The notes under the pieces: generated by a model
Told to the model about the DNA's origin: nothing
What the model saw: only the letters and a program-made list of their open reading frames with translations
The model's database searches: none
Source of the DNA: Ectocarpus siliculosus
Lineage: Eukaryota; Sar; Phaeophyceae; Ectocarpales; Ectocarpaceae
Direction of reading: 5' to 3'
DNA length: 64,000 bases
NCBI GenBank assembly: GCA_000310025.1
Contig: FN648559.1
Span: 17,896-81,895 of the forward strand
Shown here: positions 10,066-20,792 of the stretch, piece by piece
Position numbering within the stretch: the stretch's first letter is position 1
Layout of the letters: every line of letters starts with the position of its first letter
Made by a program: the position numbers and the translations under genes

Positions 10066-10252
10066 TGTTTGGGGTGCTCGGCAGAGTATACTGTCTACGG
10101 GGCCTCCGGGGGGTACGCGGATGAAATGTGTTGATGGGCATGCTGCATGGCGATGGTGTTGCCTACCGCATGTCTCTCACTCTCTAATCAACAAAGGTCT
10201 TGAGTCAACCTTCTTTCTCTTTCGGCCTCTGACGGGCTACCGCACCCAAACA
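10066..10252 (+). repeat. 3' LTR of TR-GAG copy 1
   Basis: This 187-bp LTR looks identical to 5707-5893. It starts TGTTTGG, ends CCAAACA, and is followed by the TSD AACTG at 10253-10257. Confidence 0.93.
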
Positions 10253-10257
10253 AACTG
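10253..10257. repeat. Target-site duplication AACTG (right)
   Basis: Partner of 5702-5706. After it, the minus-strand Helitron helicase resumes. Confidence 0.9.
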
Positions 10258-10605
10258 TCTACCCGTGTTGAAAATAATGGCCTCCTCTAGGCATACTTTG
10301 TATTCTTCGTCGTGTTTGATTATACCCATGGCTCTAGCGGCGTCCTGAAAGGTGTCATACACAACGTCTTCGTGAGTTCGTAATTGCTGAAATGATCTTG
10401 CGGGCTTGTGGTGTAGAAGTAAGCGCAGGTAGAAAACGTCACCTTTATCAGAGGGGACATGGCCGACACACGTGCGACATGCTTTTCAGATGAACGTGGC
10501 GTAACAAAATTGCGGTATGTATCTCTATAGCATTTTGTACGCGCTTTCTCCTTCTTGACTATCTATGTACATTTCGTTGTAGTCGAGATACGTAAGCATG
10601 TTGAA
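10253..10605 (-). pseudogene. Helitron helicase fragment, N-terminal part
   Basis: The minus-strand translation includes DVFYLRLLLHHKPARSFQQL, then DVVYDTFQDAARAMGI and CLEEAI. These match the conserved FYLRLLL, TFKEAARALGL and ECLEEA segments that precede the ATPase core in Helitron helicases. Two in-frame stops lie upstream of this block (after KML and TFI), so the copy is dead. The fragment continues, across the LTR insertion, at 5706. It starts abruptly next to the 5' block at 10606, marking an internal deletion that removed Rep. Confidence 0.87.
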
Positions 10606-10730
10606 TTCCGCTTGGTGCTGGGCGGAGTAGACGCAAAAATGTTGCGCGACGCCATACTCGAGTGCGCGAGAGAATGGTGTGGGATGGAGTGGGAGCTTGC
10701 GCGGACGGCGCGAGGGCGCGCGTGAGCGGG
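10606..10730 (-). repeat. Helitron 5'-terminal block (copy A) with ORF start
   Basis: These 125 bp match 29526-29650. On the minus strand they contain an ATG at 10655-10653 opening MASRNIFASTPPSTKR, the presumed N-terminus of a Helitron ORF. The same codon is ACG in copy B. Just beyond the block the frame runs into a stop because of the internal deletion. Confidence 0.75.
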
Positions 10731-10886
10731 AGCGAAAACCCTAATATATAAGAAGATCTACCGAACCTCACCGCCCGTTGACCGAACGCCGATGGATTCC
10801 GGAAAAAGATTCCGGAAAAAGATATTCATATGAGAAAAGATAAAGATATGTTATTCATATGAGAAAAGAGCCGCACACACGTGCAA

Positions 10887-11084
10887 AATATGTGTGACAC
10901 ACGTGTAAAAATTATAGGTATTATTGTGTGTGTGACAGAGGGAGATAGAGAGAATATGTGTGAGACACGTGTAAAAATTATAGGTATTATTGTGTGTGTG
11001 ACAGAGGGAGATAGAGAGAATATGTGTGACACACGTGTAAAAATTATAGGTATTATTGTGTGTGTGACAGAGGGAGATAGAGAG
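10887..11084 (+). repeat. 66-bp tandem repeat, three units
   Basis: Units lie at 10887-10952, 10953-11018 and 11019-11084 and are almost identical (one base differs in the second). Each contains ACACGTGT and GTGTGTGTGACAGAGGGAG. The period is a multiple of three, so an open frame runs through, but it looks incidental. A GA-rich tract follows to about 11335. Confidence 0.9.
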
Positions 11085-13751
11085 AGACAGAAAGAGAGAG
11101 ACAGGAAACAAATGAGAGTGGGAGAAGGCAGAGAAAGACACACAGACAGACACAGAGACGGAGAGAGAATCACAGATAGATACAGACAGAGAGAGAAACG
11201 GGAAAAAAAATATATACCTGGTACCATAATAATAAAGTTGTACCGCCCATTCGGACTCTGGTTCCGATTCTAATTCCGAGAGAGGAGAGAGAGAAAAAGC
11301 GCCGAAGAGAGAGAGAGAGAGAGAGAGCGTCTCTCACGACTCGACGGACGGCGAGACAGCGAGACCGGTAGAGAAAAAAGAAGACAGAGACGAACGGAAT
11401 GGCATTGGAGAGGACGATAGAGCACATCGGACCGAAGGAACTGCGCTCCGAGCGTCAAAATTGCGAAAACTGCAAAATGCGAAATGCTGGCCTGTCAGCG
11501 CTCGAACGGTCCGGACTGCACTCTGAAACCAAGTGAATAAGCGTGGTGGCCTGAGAGCGCTCGAGAGAGGGTTTCCCGACCCGGAGAAAATGCTGCGATT
11601 CTACGAAAAAGATAAATGAAATAATTGTTATAATAGGGTATGCTTGACGCGGCATTCCTCCTATTATCGGGGCTACCACCAGCGGACTAAACCACGTGTC
11701 TGACACCAACCCAAGGCACCATTCACCAACGTAAGACACCGGTCAGCAGGCGAGATGTTCACCTTTCGTTAAGATGCCCTTCACGATGGCCATCCGAAAG
11801 ATAGGGTATTCGCAGTCGGGCCTTTCGTAGCAAGGCGAAAGAACGAACGGGCGGGCGGGGAAATCGGCATGATATTCTCGGATGACTACAGTGTGAGCAG
11901 CGTCATTCCGTCATCTGCATAGCCCCCTGTTGTGTGTTCGGTAAGCCATGCGGGGAACTTGTACAGGGAGGTGATGCGATAGCGTCGGGAGCATAGGTAT
12001 CATATGTCTCCTATCCTTGAATCGCGCTTTGAGGCTGCCCTTCGAACGAACACATGTACGCCAAGAGGCAACCAGAATGTAGCCATGCGCCGGCCAAAAT
12101 ACAACAAATCAACGCCATGTCGGCCGATTCAAACGGGCGATTTGACCCTGCGCCATTAAAGGCATGCGTTCGTGCCCACCGGCTACCTCATCACTCATAT
12201 CTGCATTTTGTTGACACTGAAGGGCAAGAGGTTGGGATCGCGATCCTCCTCCGACCGCACTTCTGTCACGAACCCCCGTATCCAGGGTCTCATTCCAACC
12301 CTACGCTGTGTTGCAACCAAACAAAATTCGACGGACGCGGGGACACGACGGGACGTGAGCAGTCCATGTGCCGAAAATAATCAAGGAGTCGACAAGGAGC
12401 AGCAGGAATGGACGCACAAGACATCAGCTAGCGGTTTCCACGTCCAGGTGCTGACACCTGTACGTCCGGTTTAGCGCAGGCAACCACAAGCGGGTGTCCA
12501 AGTGCTGTCGGAGTGCTACGTGTTGTTGTAGCCGACCTCGAACTACATACATATAGAGGACGCGCCAACAACGCTGCATGGTGCCGCCATCCACGCCTTT
12601 TTGGAAGCGACGCAGAGAAGGGAAAAGGAACCTTCCCACAATATTTTAGAGGCCTAGAGCAACAACATCCTATAGAAAGGTAGCACGATGTTCTGTGGTG
12701 CGCGGGCGCGGCGGAATGCGTCGAAACACACCAGACTGCGAGCGCCAACATCCGTCAGGTGTGCATGACTTCGCAAACGTACGGGCAGTCGAGGCATGCA
12801 CCCACCACATCCGGGTAGGTGATCAGCATCCCGGCAGTGAGCCGAATGCCCTTCTTGCGCCATTCCTCGTGCTTGGGAAGTATATACATACTAGGGTTAA
12901 GGATTGGCCCTCCGCCCCCCATTGGGGCTGTGGGCCAACATCCAGAACGGATATGGTGGTGAGTGTCCGGGAGGAAGGGAAGAAGAAGAAGAAGGGGAGA
13001 GGATTTGTAAGGGCGGGAAGAAGGGACGGTGTTGGGAGAGGCAAGGAAGTGATGAAGAATTTCGGCACTCGACGAGCGCGCGGTCCTGTCGGGGATGAAA
13101 GGAACATGTCAGTCCGTTGTCTTGTCTATCGGAATCGAAAAGCCGAAAAATGGAGGTATTGTACATTATGTACACAACGACGGAGAAGGCCGACGAGGAA
13201 GGTACGAAGAGAGGAAATTGCACCCCACGTTCGAAGTCGGTGTGAAAACCGCGGCAAGGATGGAGTGCGAAGGGAACAAAAAAAAAACGGAGACGTCGAC
13301 GTTTGCGTCGTGGAGCGATCCTTCTGTATATCGCAGGTACTCACCAACGCAAGACGGGGAGGTTAAATACCCATCGTGAAAGTCAAAGCGCAGGTCATAG
13401 CTGCATATGACTCATGCGCGGAGAAGTTACCACACGGAGACTTATCAACGAGAAGTTTGAAGGCCGGCTGAGAAGGTTTGAAGACACAAACACTTACGCG
13501 GCGACGATGGCAAGCGCAACGTCAAGACTTCGCAAGAAGAAAAGTGCATACGAAAAAAGAAAAGGCCGGATGGCGACCTATGGCTCTCTCTCTCAGAATG
13601 AAGGGATTCCCACAATTTCCAACAGGTAGTCCACAAGTATCGAGGAGGACGTCGGAACGGTTTTTAATGTGGAGACAACAGCAACAACAACAAGGTCGAC
13701 CCGTCCTGCGTCGTTCAGTGTAAAATGATAAATACAAAAGGTGGACTGCGT
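11085..13751. other. No recognisable gene; GA-rich then mixed sequence
   Basis: Positions 11085-11340 are GA-rich simple sequence with a (GA)n run near 11309-11328. From there to the second LTR element, open frames on both strands are short, overlap each other, and carry no domain I recognise. Decayed transposon sequence is likely but not shown. Confidence 0.45.
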
Positions 13752-13756
13752 AAAGA
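13752..13756. repeat. Target-site duplication AAAGA (left)
   Basis: AAAGA directly precedes the LTR at 13757 and recurs at 18237-18241. Confidence 0.88.
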
Positions 13757-13943
13757 TGTTTGGGTGCGGTAGCCCGTCAGAGGCCGAAAGAGAAAGAAGG
13801 TTGACTCAAGACCTTGGTTGATTAGAGAGTGAGAGACATGCGGTAGGCAAAACCATCGCCATGCAGCATGCCCATCAACACATTTCATCCGCGTACCCCC
13901 CGGAGGCCCCATAGACAGTATACTCTGCCGAGCACCCCAAACA
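13757..13943 (-). repeat. 3' LTR of TR-GAG copy 2
   Basis: A 187-bp LTR that appears identical to 18050-18236. Adjacent bases on its right (GCCCCCCCTGCTC) are the reverse complement of the polypurine tract. Confidence 0.93.
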
Positions 13944-15644
13944 GCCCCCCCTGCTCGGTACGAGATACGATCTACGAAATCCTCGTCACGACTATCATTG
14001 CCAGTTAAAACGGCGATAAATCAAACTACGCATCCACACGGAAATCGTCCACCATTCATTCCAATTCAAACAATTTCCCAATAAAACAATGTTCTACGAA
14101 ATCTGTCGATCTCCCAATAAAACATGCTCTACGAAATCTTTCAAATCTTCTGATGATATCAAATTACTATCTCCTAAAAGGTCTGTCAATAAACAATTCA
14201 CCCTCTTGAGAAAAATGCTTTACCAAATTCTCAAGAAGTCGAAACACAAACAAATACCCTTGGAAAAATACCCAGCAAAGACACACATTACATCAGAATC
14301 ACGTCAGAACGGGGACGGGTAACTCCGGAAAAATGTGTCCAACGTCCTGACTTACTCAGAACAAATTCCTCAGATAAACATTCATGTTTCAACTCATTGA
14401 CCAGCTCAAATAACCTTCGGAAGCACAAAGGCTTCAACCATGACTTACGAGAACATGCCAAATCCTTCCTCCAATACCCAATACCTTGACAAATATACCA
14501 GTCCAACAGCCCCCCTGCTGTAACATCCATCCCAAACACGAAGAAACCAAACAAACAGGTCCAAAACAAACATGAAGCAACCAGCAAATCCCAAACAGAC
14601 AATAAACAATCCAGCAGCCCCCCTGCTGGGACATCTCATATAAATGCAACGAAAATTCCATTCAATATTCAATTCCATGTCACCTCCGCAGGTAAAACGC
14701 GGAAAACGATCCAGACATGAACTACCCAAATCCCATCAGCCAACATCAATTCCATATAAAATCCCCAGGGAAAACACGGAAAATCCCAACATGAACTACC
14801 AAACCCGATGTCAGAAACACTGCTTGTTGTGCTGCGGCGGACAGCATGGTATCACATTCCCCCCCCCATGATTTCCGACAGCAGTGCAACAATCAGGCGT
14901 GATTCCGCAAAATCCAGCATGCCAATTCTGCATCCAACTTCATCAACTCCAAACCGAAACAAGAAAACAAAACATATCAAAGAAAAGGCGTCACACGTCC
15001 AGCACATACCAGCCTGCCGTACAGGCCTACTTGGAAAGGAAATTGGTATTCCGCAAGGATTGACTCGTCGGGTACCGGTACATCGGGGGGACAGAGAAAC
15101 GGTGCGTGCCCCCCAACGTCTTTACCCAGCACGTCGAACGCCAAGCCAATGCCTACTACATACATCCAGTACCATCAGAAAAACATAGAGAGAATGTGAT
15201 CCCAACAAAGAAGGAAAACCAAAGTGGAACAAACCGTACGCAGAAATAATACTACCACCGCCATTTGAGATATTTTCCCGGCAAACAACAGCCCCCCGGC
15301 CGCAACATTCCATTTGCCTCCCAGAAAAACAACAATAATCAGCCATGGAAATTCCCTGCCATTTGGCCGTGGAAATTAGTGTCCCTGCAAGGTAAAACGC
15401 GGGTGGGCATCTCTACAGAACAAAACAAAAGCAAATCCAAACCTGCAAATGTGTCAACGATAGGAAAAATGATTTGCAGACATTCCAACAACGATGAAAA
15501 GTGCAGCATTGTATCTGAAGATCAAAACACAAGAACAACATCCTGCACACAACAAATAATAGAAAAATGACAAGAAGAATACGCAAACAAACATCACGTG
15601 CCTTGGCGAGTTTGAGACCCCAGCAGAAGTCGCGCTGCTTGCCG
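13944..15644 (-). other. 3' region of TR-GAG copy 2
   Basis: Counterpart of 8380-10065, containing repeated CAGCCCCCCTGCTG motifs (for example near 14509-14521 and 14615-14627). The frame at 14602-14288 preserves the short C-terminal sequence ending VTRPRSDVILM. No enzyme domain is recognisable. Confidence 0.55.
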
Positions 15645-15903
15645 TCATTGTCGGACTCGCCCGGTCTTCCGAACTCCCTTCCCCGCTTCATGATCCTCCT
15701 GTCGTTGTTCCGGTCGCGAACACGGGCTCCCCGGCCGTTGCCGCCGCGACATCTTTCCACGGTCGAACGGGGTGTCCACCCCCATCACCGGCCCCACTCT
15801 CCCAGCCTTCAGCCGGCACAGCTCCCCCGGGTCGAAGGGGCGCAGCAGTGCCCCAAACCAGGCCACATCCATCCCCTCCGCCTCATCGTTGCTACTGCTG
15901 CCG

Positions 15904-15935
<32 letters not shown>

Positions 15936-17798
15936 GCTACTGCTGCGGGAGCCATCGACCAGGTCGTCCACCCCGGGATAGTTGGCGCCGCGCACCCCCG
16001 AACACACGGTGCCGGGATCGAAAGGGTGCGTGGACGCCCCCCTCTCGCCACAGACGCTGTCATCCCAGCAGCCATCAACCTCACCTGCGCACCAACCTCC
16101 ATCATCGCTGCCGTCGTCGATGCCGTTGACCACCGCTTCTCCGTTGCTGGCCGCCCCCCCAACCGATATGGCGGGGGGAACGTCACCGACGGTCGCCATC
16201 GTAGCGGCCGGTGCCATCGCCGCGGTCGCGGGTGGTGCCGTCACCGATGTCGCCACTCCAGCCGCCGATGTCGCCATTGTAGCCACCTGCGCGGGCTCTC
16301 GAGCCATTCTCCCCGCCGCAGCAGCGGGAGAAACAACACCGTCGGGTGCCGCCGCCGCCGCCGTTGGAACCGCCGTCGATACCGACGCTCCAACCACCAA
16401 CGCGGGCGCTCCGGTCGTTCTCCCCGCCACCGTCGGGGAGATAACAGTGTCGCCGGGCACCGCCGCCGTCGCCGCTGGAACCACCGCCGATGCCGCTACT
16501 CCAGCTGTCGCCGCGAGTCCTCCGGGCGCTTCCTCCGCCGTCGCTGCGAAGGTAACACTACCGCCGCCGTAGGTCGCCACCGTCGCCTCTGGAGCTGCTG
16601 CCGATGCCGCCGCTCCTGCCGCCACTGCAGGGACCCCGGCAATTCCCCCCGCCGCCGTCGCTGCGAGGGAAACACTACCGCCGCCGTAGGTCGCCGCCGT
16701 CGCCGCTGGAGCTGCCGCCGATGCCGCCGCTCGTGCTGCCACCGCGGGGACTCGGGTCATCCCCCCTGCCGCCGTCGCGGGGGGAACACTGCCGCCGGAG
16801 GTCGCCGCCATCGCCCCAGGAGCTGCTGCCGATGCCGCCACTCCTGTCGCCAACGCAGGCGCTCCGGCCATTTCTCCCGCCCCAGCGGCGGGGAAAACAT
16901 CATCGCAGACACTGCCACCAGCGTGAACCATGTCCACAGAATCATTCCATCCAAACCATCCGTCATCATCACCGTCCACAGCGCCGCCAGCGTGAACCAC
17001 GTCGACGAAATCAGAGCGGTACTCGCTCTCTGCCATCACCTCGCCGCCAACGTGAACCAGGTCGACAAAATCAGAGCGGTACTCGCTCTCTACCACCACC
17101 TGCTGCTGTACGACCGAGCTTCCACCGATGTCCATGCAGCTGCCGCCGCCATTGACGCCCATCCAGCAGCCACCGCGGACGATACGGCCGTCATCCTCGC
17201 CGCTGCTGCCATGAAGATGCACGGCGCAGTTCCGCCACATATGGCCGTACTGACCACAGGCGCCGCACGTACCCTCGAACCTGCGGGGTGCGGCGCATTC
17301 TTCGCCGTGGTGGCCGTTCCTGCCGCACCGAGTGCAATGGTATACCGTACCAGGCGGAGAGGGTGATTCCTGCTGGAAATACACGGCGTTGCTCCCGCAG
17401 TCATATATCCCACCAACTCCGGTTGGCGGCAGCTGCTGTTGCTGCCGCGCCAACTGCTGGTGCTGCCGCGCCTGGTGGCTCTGAGTGAAAACGCAATGTT
17501 GGTTCTGCTGACTGACAAAACCACCACGAGAACACTGCTGTACCTGCGATGGCTGCTGCTGCCATTGAGCACTCCATCGCTGCTGCTGTTGTTGTTGTTG
17601 TTGCTGCCGCCTAAGTCTCTCCTTCTCATACTCGGCAGCCTCCGCAGCTCTGAGCACCTTCACCAGCCTCTCCACCTCCGACTCGGCAGCTCGTAGCTTC
17701 TCTGCTGCGTTGCGCGACCTCTCCTCCATCTTGATGCGCACAACTGTACCCTCCTCCCTTTGCGAATCTCTTCCTATTCCGCCGCTTCTCTCCTCCAT
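15645..17798 (-). CDS. Gag-like protein with two CCHC zinc knuckles (copy 2)
   Basis: A 717-residue ORF starting at the ATG at 17798-17796. The layout is as in copy 1: a charged coiled-coil-like start, Gln-rich tracts, the two knuckles (CTRCGRNGHHGEEC and CGACGQYGHMWRNC, with Arg in place of one Trp), SEYRSDFVD repeats, about six Ala-rich repeats, and an acidic/Ser-rich tail with a longer Ser run. The frame is intact over its full length despite copy differences, which suggests that Gag is or was recently functional. RNA packaging is the known role of such knuckles. Enzymes must be supplied by another element. Confidence 0.9.
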
Positions 17799-18049
17799 AG
17801 TCTACGCTTGAAAAATATCCCGTACCCTGCTGTCCCAGCCCTGAAGCGCTGTCCCAGCAATACACCCCCTGCTGTCCCGGTCCCCGATGGCCACCGTCCC
17901 AGCTATACACTACCAGCTGCCGTGCTGTCCCGTCCCCGTTGGCCACGTCCCAGCTTAGCTATATATATCGTATTCGCCGCCCCATTGGCCCGGCACATAC
18001 AGCTCAGACGCCAATACCCACTACCAACACCAGGCCGCACAATATATTG
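17799..18049 (-). promoter_or_regulatory. 5' leader of TR-GAG copy 2
   Basis: Contains the same GCTGGGAC/GTCCCAGC motif series as copy 1. In element orientation it starts CAATATATTG directly after the LTR. Conservation in both copies does not by itself show function, because the copies are young. Confidence 0.5.
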
Positions 18050-18236
18050 TGTTTGGGTGCGGTAGCCCGTCAGAGGCCGAAAGAGAAAGAAGGTTGACTC
18101 AAGACCTTGGTTGATTAGAGAGTGAGAGACATGCGGTAGGCAAAACCATCGCCATGCAGCATGCCCATCAACACATTTCATCCGCGTACCCCCCGGAGGC
18201 CCCATAGACAGTATACTCTGCCGAGCACCCCAAACA
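18050..18236 (-). repeat. 5' LTR of TR-GAG copy 2
   Basis: A 187-bp LTR appearing identical to 13757-13943, followed by the TSD AAAGA at 18237-18241. Confidence 0.93.
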
Positions 18237-18370
18237 AAAGATCCAGTGGTCTTTTTCGGCAGTGGCAAAGAAATATGCGACCACATGCCGCGAAAAAAAA
18301 AAGAGTTGAGCGGAATATTACTCTATTTTTAAGTAAATAGAACACCGCCTTCTCTGTTGTTGCAGGCAGG

Positions 18371-19005
18371 TTTGCTTCCACAACCCGGGAGTCCAACCCA
18401 CTCTTGTATTTCGGCCTACAAGACTCCAATCGACACAAGCACCGGTAGGAGAGTGCGTGGGAGATGCCGTGACATCACAACTCCACTCTCCTACGACATC
18501 TATGTACAGTAGTAGTACTGCTGTCGTTGTAGCATGCATGTGGAACATCTCCGAGGCGTCCTCCTGCGCGGTAACGACAACATGGCGAGAGCTCTACGTG
18601 TACCTGTCGTCGACACATGTGGCAGCCGCGCGATACACGAACGGATGTTTGCATCGCATTGTACTATGGTTCGCCGTGGCAAGAAGTATCCCATCCCGTT
18701 AGGTCGTTGCGGTACTTGTAGCACGCGGACGTCGTTCGGCGTCTAGTCCATACTGCTGTAGCAAAAACACAGAAGCAGTAATCGAGCTATGCATGAAATT
18801 TTTTGCTCTGGTTCACTTTTGCCTCCACAACACGAGAATCCCACTGCTGTATCTCGACCTACAAGACTCCAATCAACAAACCAGCACTGGCAGAAGTGCG
18901 TGGAAGATGCTGTGACAGCACAACTAAGTCGACACTCGTACGACTTCCATGTAAAGTCGGCGTCTGGTCCATACTGCTGTAGTCTAGAAATTCAAAAATC
19001 GAGCC
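18371..19005. repeat. Diverged direct duplication, about 190 bp plus insert
   Basis: The segment starting TTTGCTTCCACAAC at 18371 recurs at 18818, and both end in GGCGTCTRGTCCATACTGCTG. The first copy carries about 230 bp of extra sequence in its middle (around 18505-18735), which has its own TACAGTAGTAGTACTGCTG near-palindrome. It may be a relic of a non-autonomous element inserted in a tandem duplicate. No coding content is recognised. Confidence 0.6.
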
Positions 19006-19498
19006 ATTTTTTTTTTATTCTTTTCCATACTAATAACAAGAAATGTGTCACGTCACGACGACCATCCTGTAAGTATATATATAACATGATCCCCGTGCTT
19101 TTTCTGAAGAGACCACGGACCAACGCAAAAAGGTTGTAACCGGGCGGCGGGGTGTGGGTGTGGGGGGGGCGGCGGAGTGGTCAAACGAAGGCTGGCGACA
19201 CCGGTTAGCTGCTCGTTCTTGTTTGAACCGACGGGGGCTTGGTTCACCTAAGCTTCAAACCGCACCCGTGATCCGTGGCATCCTCTACGTACTGGCCTGC
19301 AGCAGTGCGCTCAAAAGGGTGGTCATGATGTATGCGACCGCACACCACACGCATATCTTATCACGCCGCAGCATGCTGCTAACCTTCGGTTCGGCTCCGC
19401 TCATGATGCCACGAAGGACGGGATGGGCCTCGAAGGTATGTGGGATACTCCGCACGAGCTTGTGAGGAAGACACCGAGCATGCGATCTCCACGACGTC

Positions 19499-20041
19499 TT
19501 GCGCCAGGAGCCTCCGCACCCACACACCATCGACGTGCAGTTCATCCGTGAAATTTTGGGTGTGCGTGTTTCCCCCCTTGGGGTGGTGGAAGATCCGAAA
19601 TTCCGCATCATTCATGATCTCACATTCACAGCGGCTGGTGCGTCGTCTAGCGCCCATGCAGATACAGATTTTGATCGTGCCCCCGAGTGTCCGTATGGGA
19701 CATGTATTTTTCGATATCTTGTCGCGCGTCCTCTTTTTGCGCCAATTGCACGGGCCACATCTCGAGATTTTGCTCTGTCGTGTTGACGTGCGTTAGGCTT
19801 TTCGTCAAGTGTTGGTCGACCCTTCGTGGGACCATTTCCGTCTGCTGGGACACCGGGGGCCAAACGATCCTCCGTTGTTGTCTGCAAAGAAGATAACCGA
19901 TTTTTCGACACGTTTGGAGGTGTTGGGATGGATTTTGGACACGTCAACTCTCACAGTGACCATGCCTCTGCGAAAACAACAGAAATTACACCGTTTGTTG
20001 GGCGAGTGGCCACAGACGCGGCCGTCCCGTCGCGGAATTGA
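19499..20041 (+). pseudogene. Reverse transcriptase remnant
   Basis: The frame beginning near 19499 contains VSPLGVVEDPKFRIIHDLTF, the typical start of DIRS-type RT (I.V.PLGVV...KFR.IHDL). Later parts shift frame and the YXDD active-site motif was not found. No Gag upstream is recognised. Confidence 0.7.
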
Positions 20042-20289
20042 CCGGTTTTCTTCTTCACGTGTCTTTTGCCTTGCGTCCAGGCAAATATTTCGTCGGCTGT
20101 CTGTTGGCTGATGCCGGCATGCCGCAATCCGAAGTGTTCCTTTCGCGTGTTTCTAACCCCGCTCGGCGTGTCGTGTTGGGCCCCCATGTTTCACGATGAT
20201 TTGGATTTTGGCGCTGGTTTGTGCAGCGAGGTCTGGCGTCGCGTGGCGGACAGTTGTGTGCACCGATGTACAATGTGGTGCTTCGCCCT

Positions 20290-20792
20290 CCGGTAATGGC
20301 CGTGTTTGCCGATGCGTCCAAAACAGCGTTCGGAGCATACTGTGTGCAAACTGGGTGTTATTCCGGCGTGATTTGACGTGTGACGAGCAGTCCCGTTTTG
20401 TGGGGTCTAGCAAGTCTGTATCCGAGTGTCCCGATGTCAGTATCAATGTTCTTGAGCTACTCGGCATGGTCGCTGCGGCGTGGGTGTTGATCGTGCAACA
20501 GCGTCACGAGCCGGTGTCGGCCGGTGACTGCATCCAGTTGCGAGGAGACAATGAAGCGAGTGTGGCATGGATTGAGCGGTGTCGCGGAGGCAAGGAGCCG
20601 CGGTCCGGCGCGCTCATGCGGATGCTGGGGGCGATTGAAGTGTCTAGCGGGTGGCTTTTCCACTCGTCCCATATGCCTGGTGTGCTCAGTTCGCTTGCCG
20701 ATGGTATTTCTCGCTGGCCTGCCGCTGATGTGTACGACAACCTTTGTGCCGCTGCCCCCCATGTGCGATGGCAGGAAGTGGAGTTGAATTGA
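20290..20792 (+). pseudogene. RNase H remnant of the DIRS-like element
   Basis: One frame shows VFADASKTAFGAYC (first catalytic Asp), then a frameshift. The next frame contains INVLELLGMVAAAWVL (Glu region), QLRGDNEASVAWIERCRGG (GDN Asp), and HMPGVLSSLADGISRW near the end. This is the standard order of the RNase H fold as found in DIRS elements. Confidence 0.8.

Larger units (their letters stand above)
5707..10252 (+). mobile_element. Gag-only LTR retrotransposon (TR-GAG type), copy 1
   Basis: The element is 4546 bp, with 187-bp LTRs at 5707-5893 and 10066-10252, a 5-bp TSD (AACTG), and a purine tract just before the 3' LTR. The recognisable ORF is a Gag with two zinc knuckles. No protease, reverse transcriptase, RNase H or integrase motif is visible in the remaining 1.7 kb. 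It therefore fits the terminal-repeat-with-GAG class of non-autonomous LTR elements. The two LTRs look identical base for base, implying a recent insertion. It sits inside the Helitron helicase, in opposite orientation. A second copy lies at 13757-18236. Confidence 0.92.
4803..10730 (-). mobile_element. Helitron copy A, internally deleted, split by an LTR element
   Basis: On the minus strand the element runs from about 10730 (5' end) to about 4803 (3' end). The ends are defined by comparison with a second copy on the plus strand: 125 bp at 10606-10730 match 29526-29650, and about 173 bp at 4803-4975 match 31423-31587. Between them lie only parts of a PIF1/Helitron helicase. The Rep (HUH) domain is absent, and the 5' block jumps straight into helicase N-terminal sequence near 10605. 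The helicase also abuts the 3' block abruptly near 4976. The 3' end carries a GC hairpin followed by A and TA tracts, as in Helitron-like elements. The exact termini and the canonical CTRR end were not found. Confidence 0.82.
13757..18236 (-). mobile_element. Gag-only LTR retrotransposon (TR-GAG type), copy 2
   Basis: A 4480-bp copy on the minus strand with identical 187-bp LTRs at 13757-13943 and 18050-18236 and a 5-bp TSD (AAAGA). It encodes the same two-knuckle Gag at 17798-15645 and has the same 3' region with repeated purine motifs and no pol domain. Its LTRs differ from copy 1 at three sites while matching each other, so the copies are separate insertions rather than a segmental duplication. 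With copy 1 it forms an inverted pair around a 3.5-kb spacer. Confidence 0.92.

Noticed and set aside
10881-11273. A 130-codon repeat protein
   Set aside because: The frame exists only because the 66-bp repeat period is a multiple of three and GA-rich sequence follows. No other coding sign.
12695-13366. 223-codon plus-strand ORF
   Set aside because: Basic low-complexity translation without domains, overlapped by equally long minus-strand frames.
15567-17366. 599-codon antisense ORF across gag copy 2
   Set aside because: Same shadow as in copy 1; no domain, and open because of the repeat composition.
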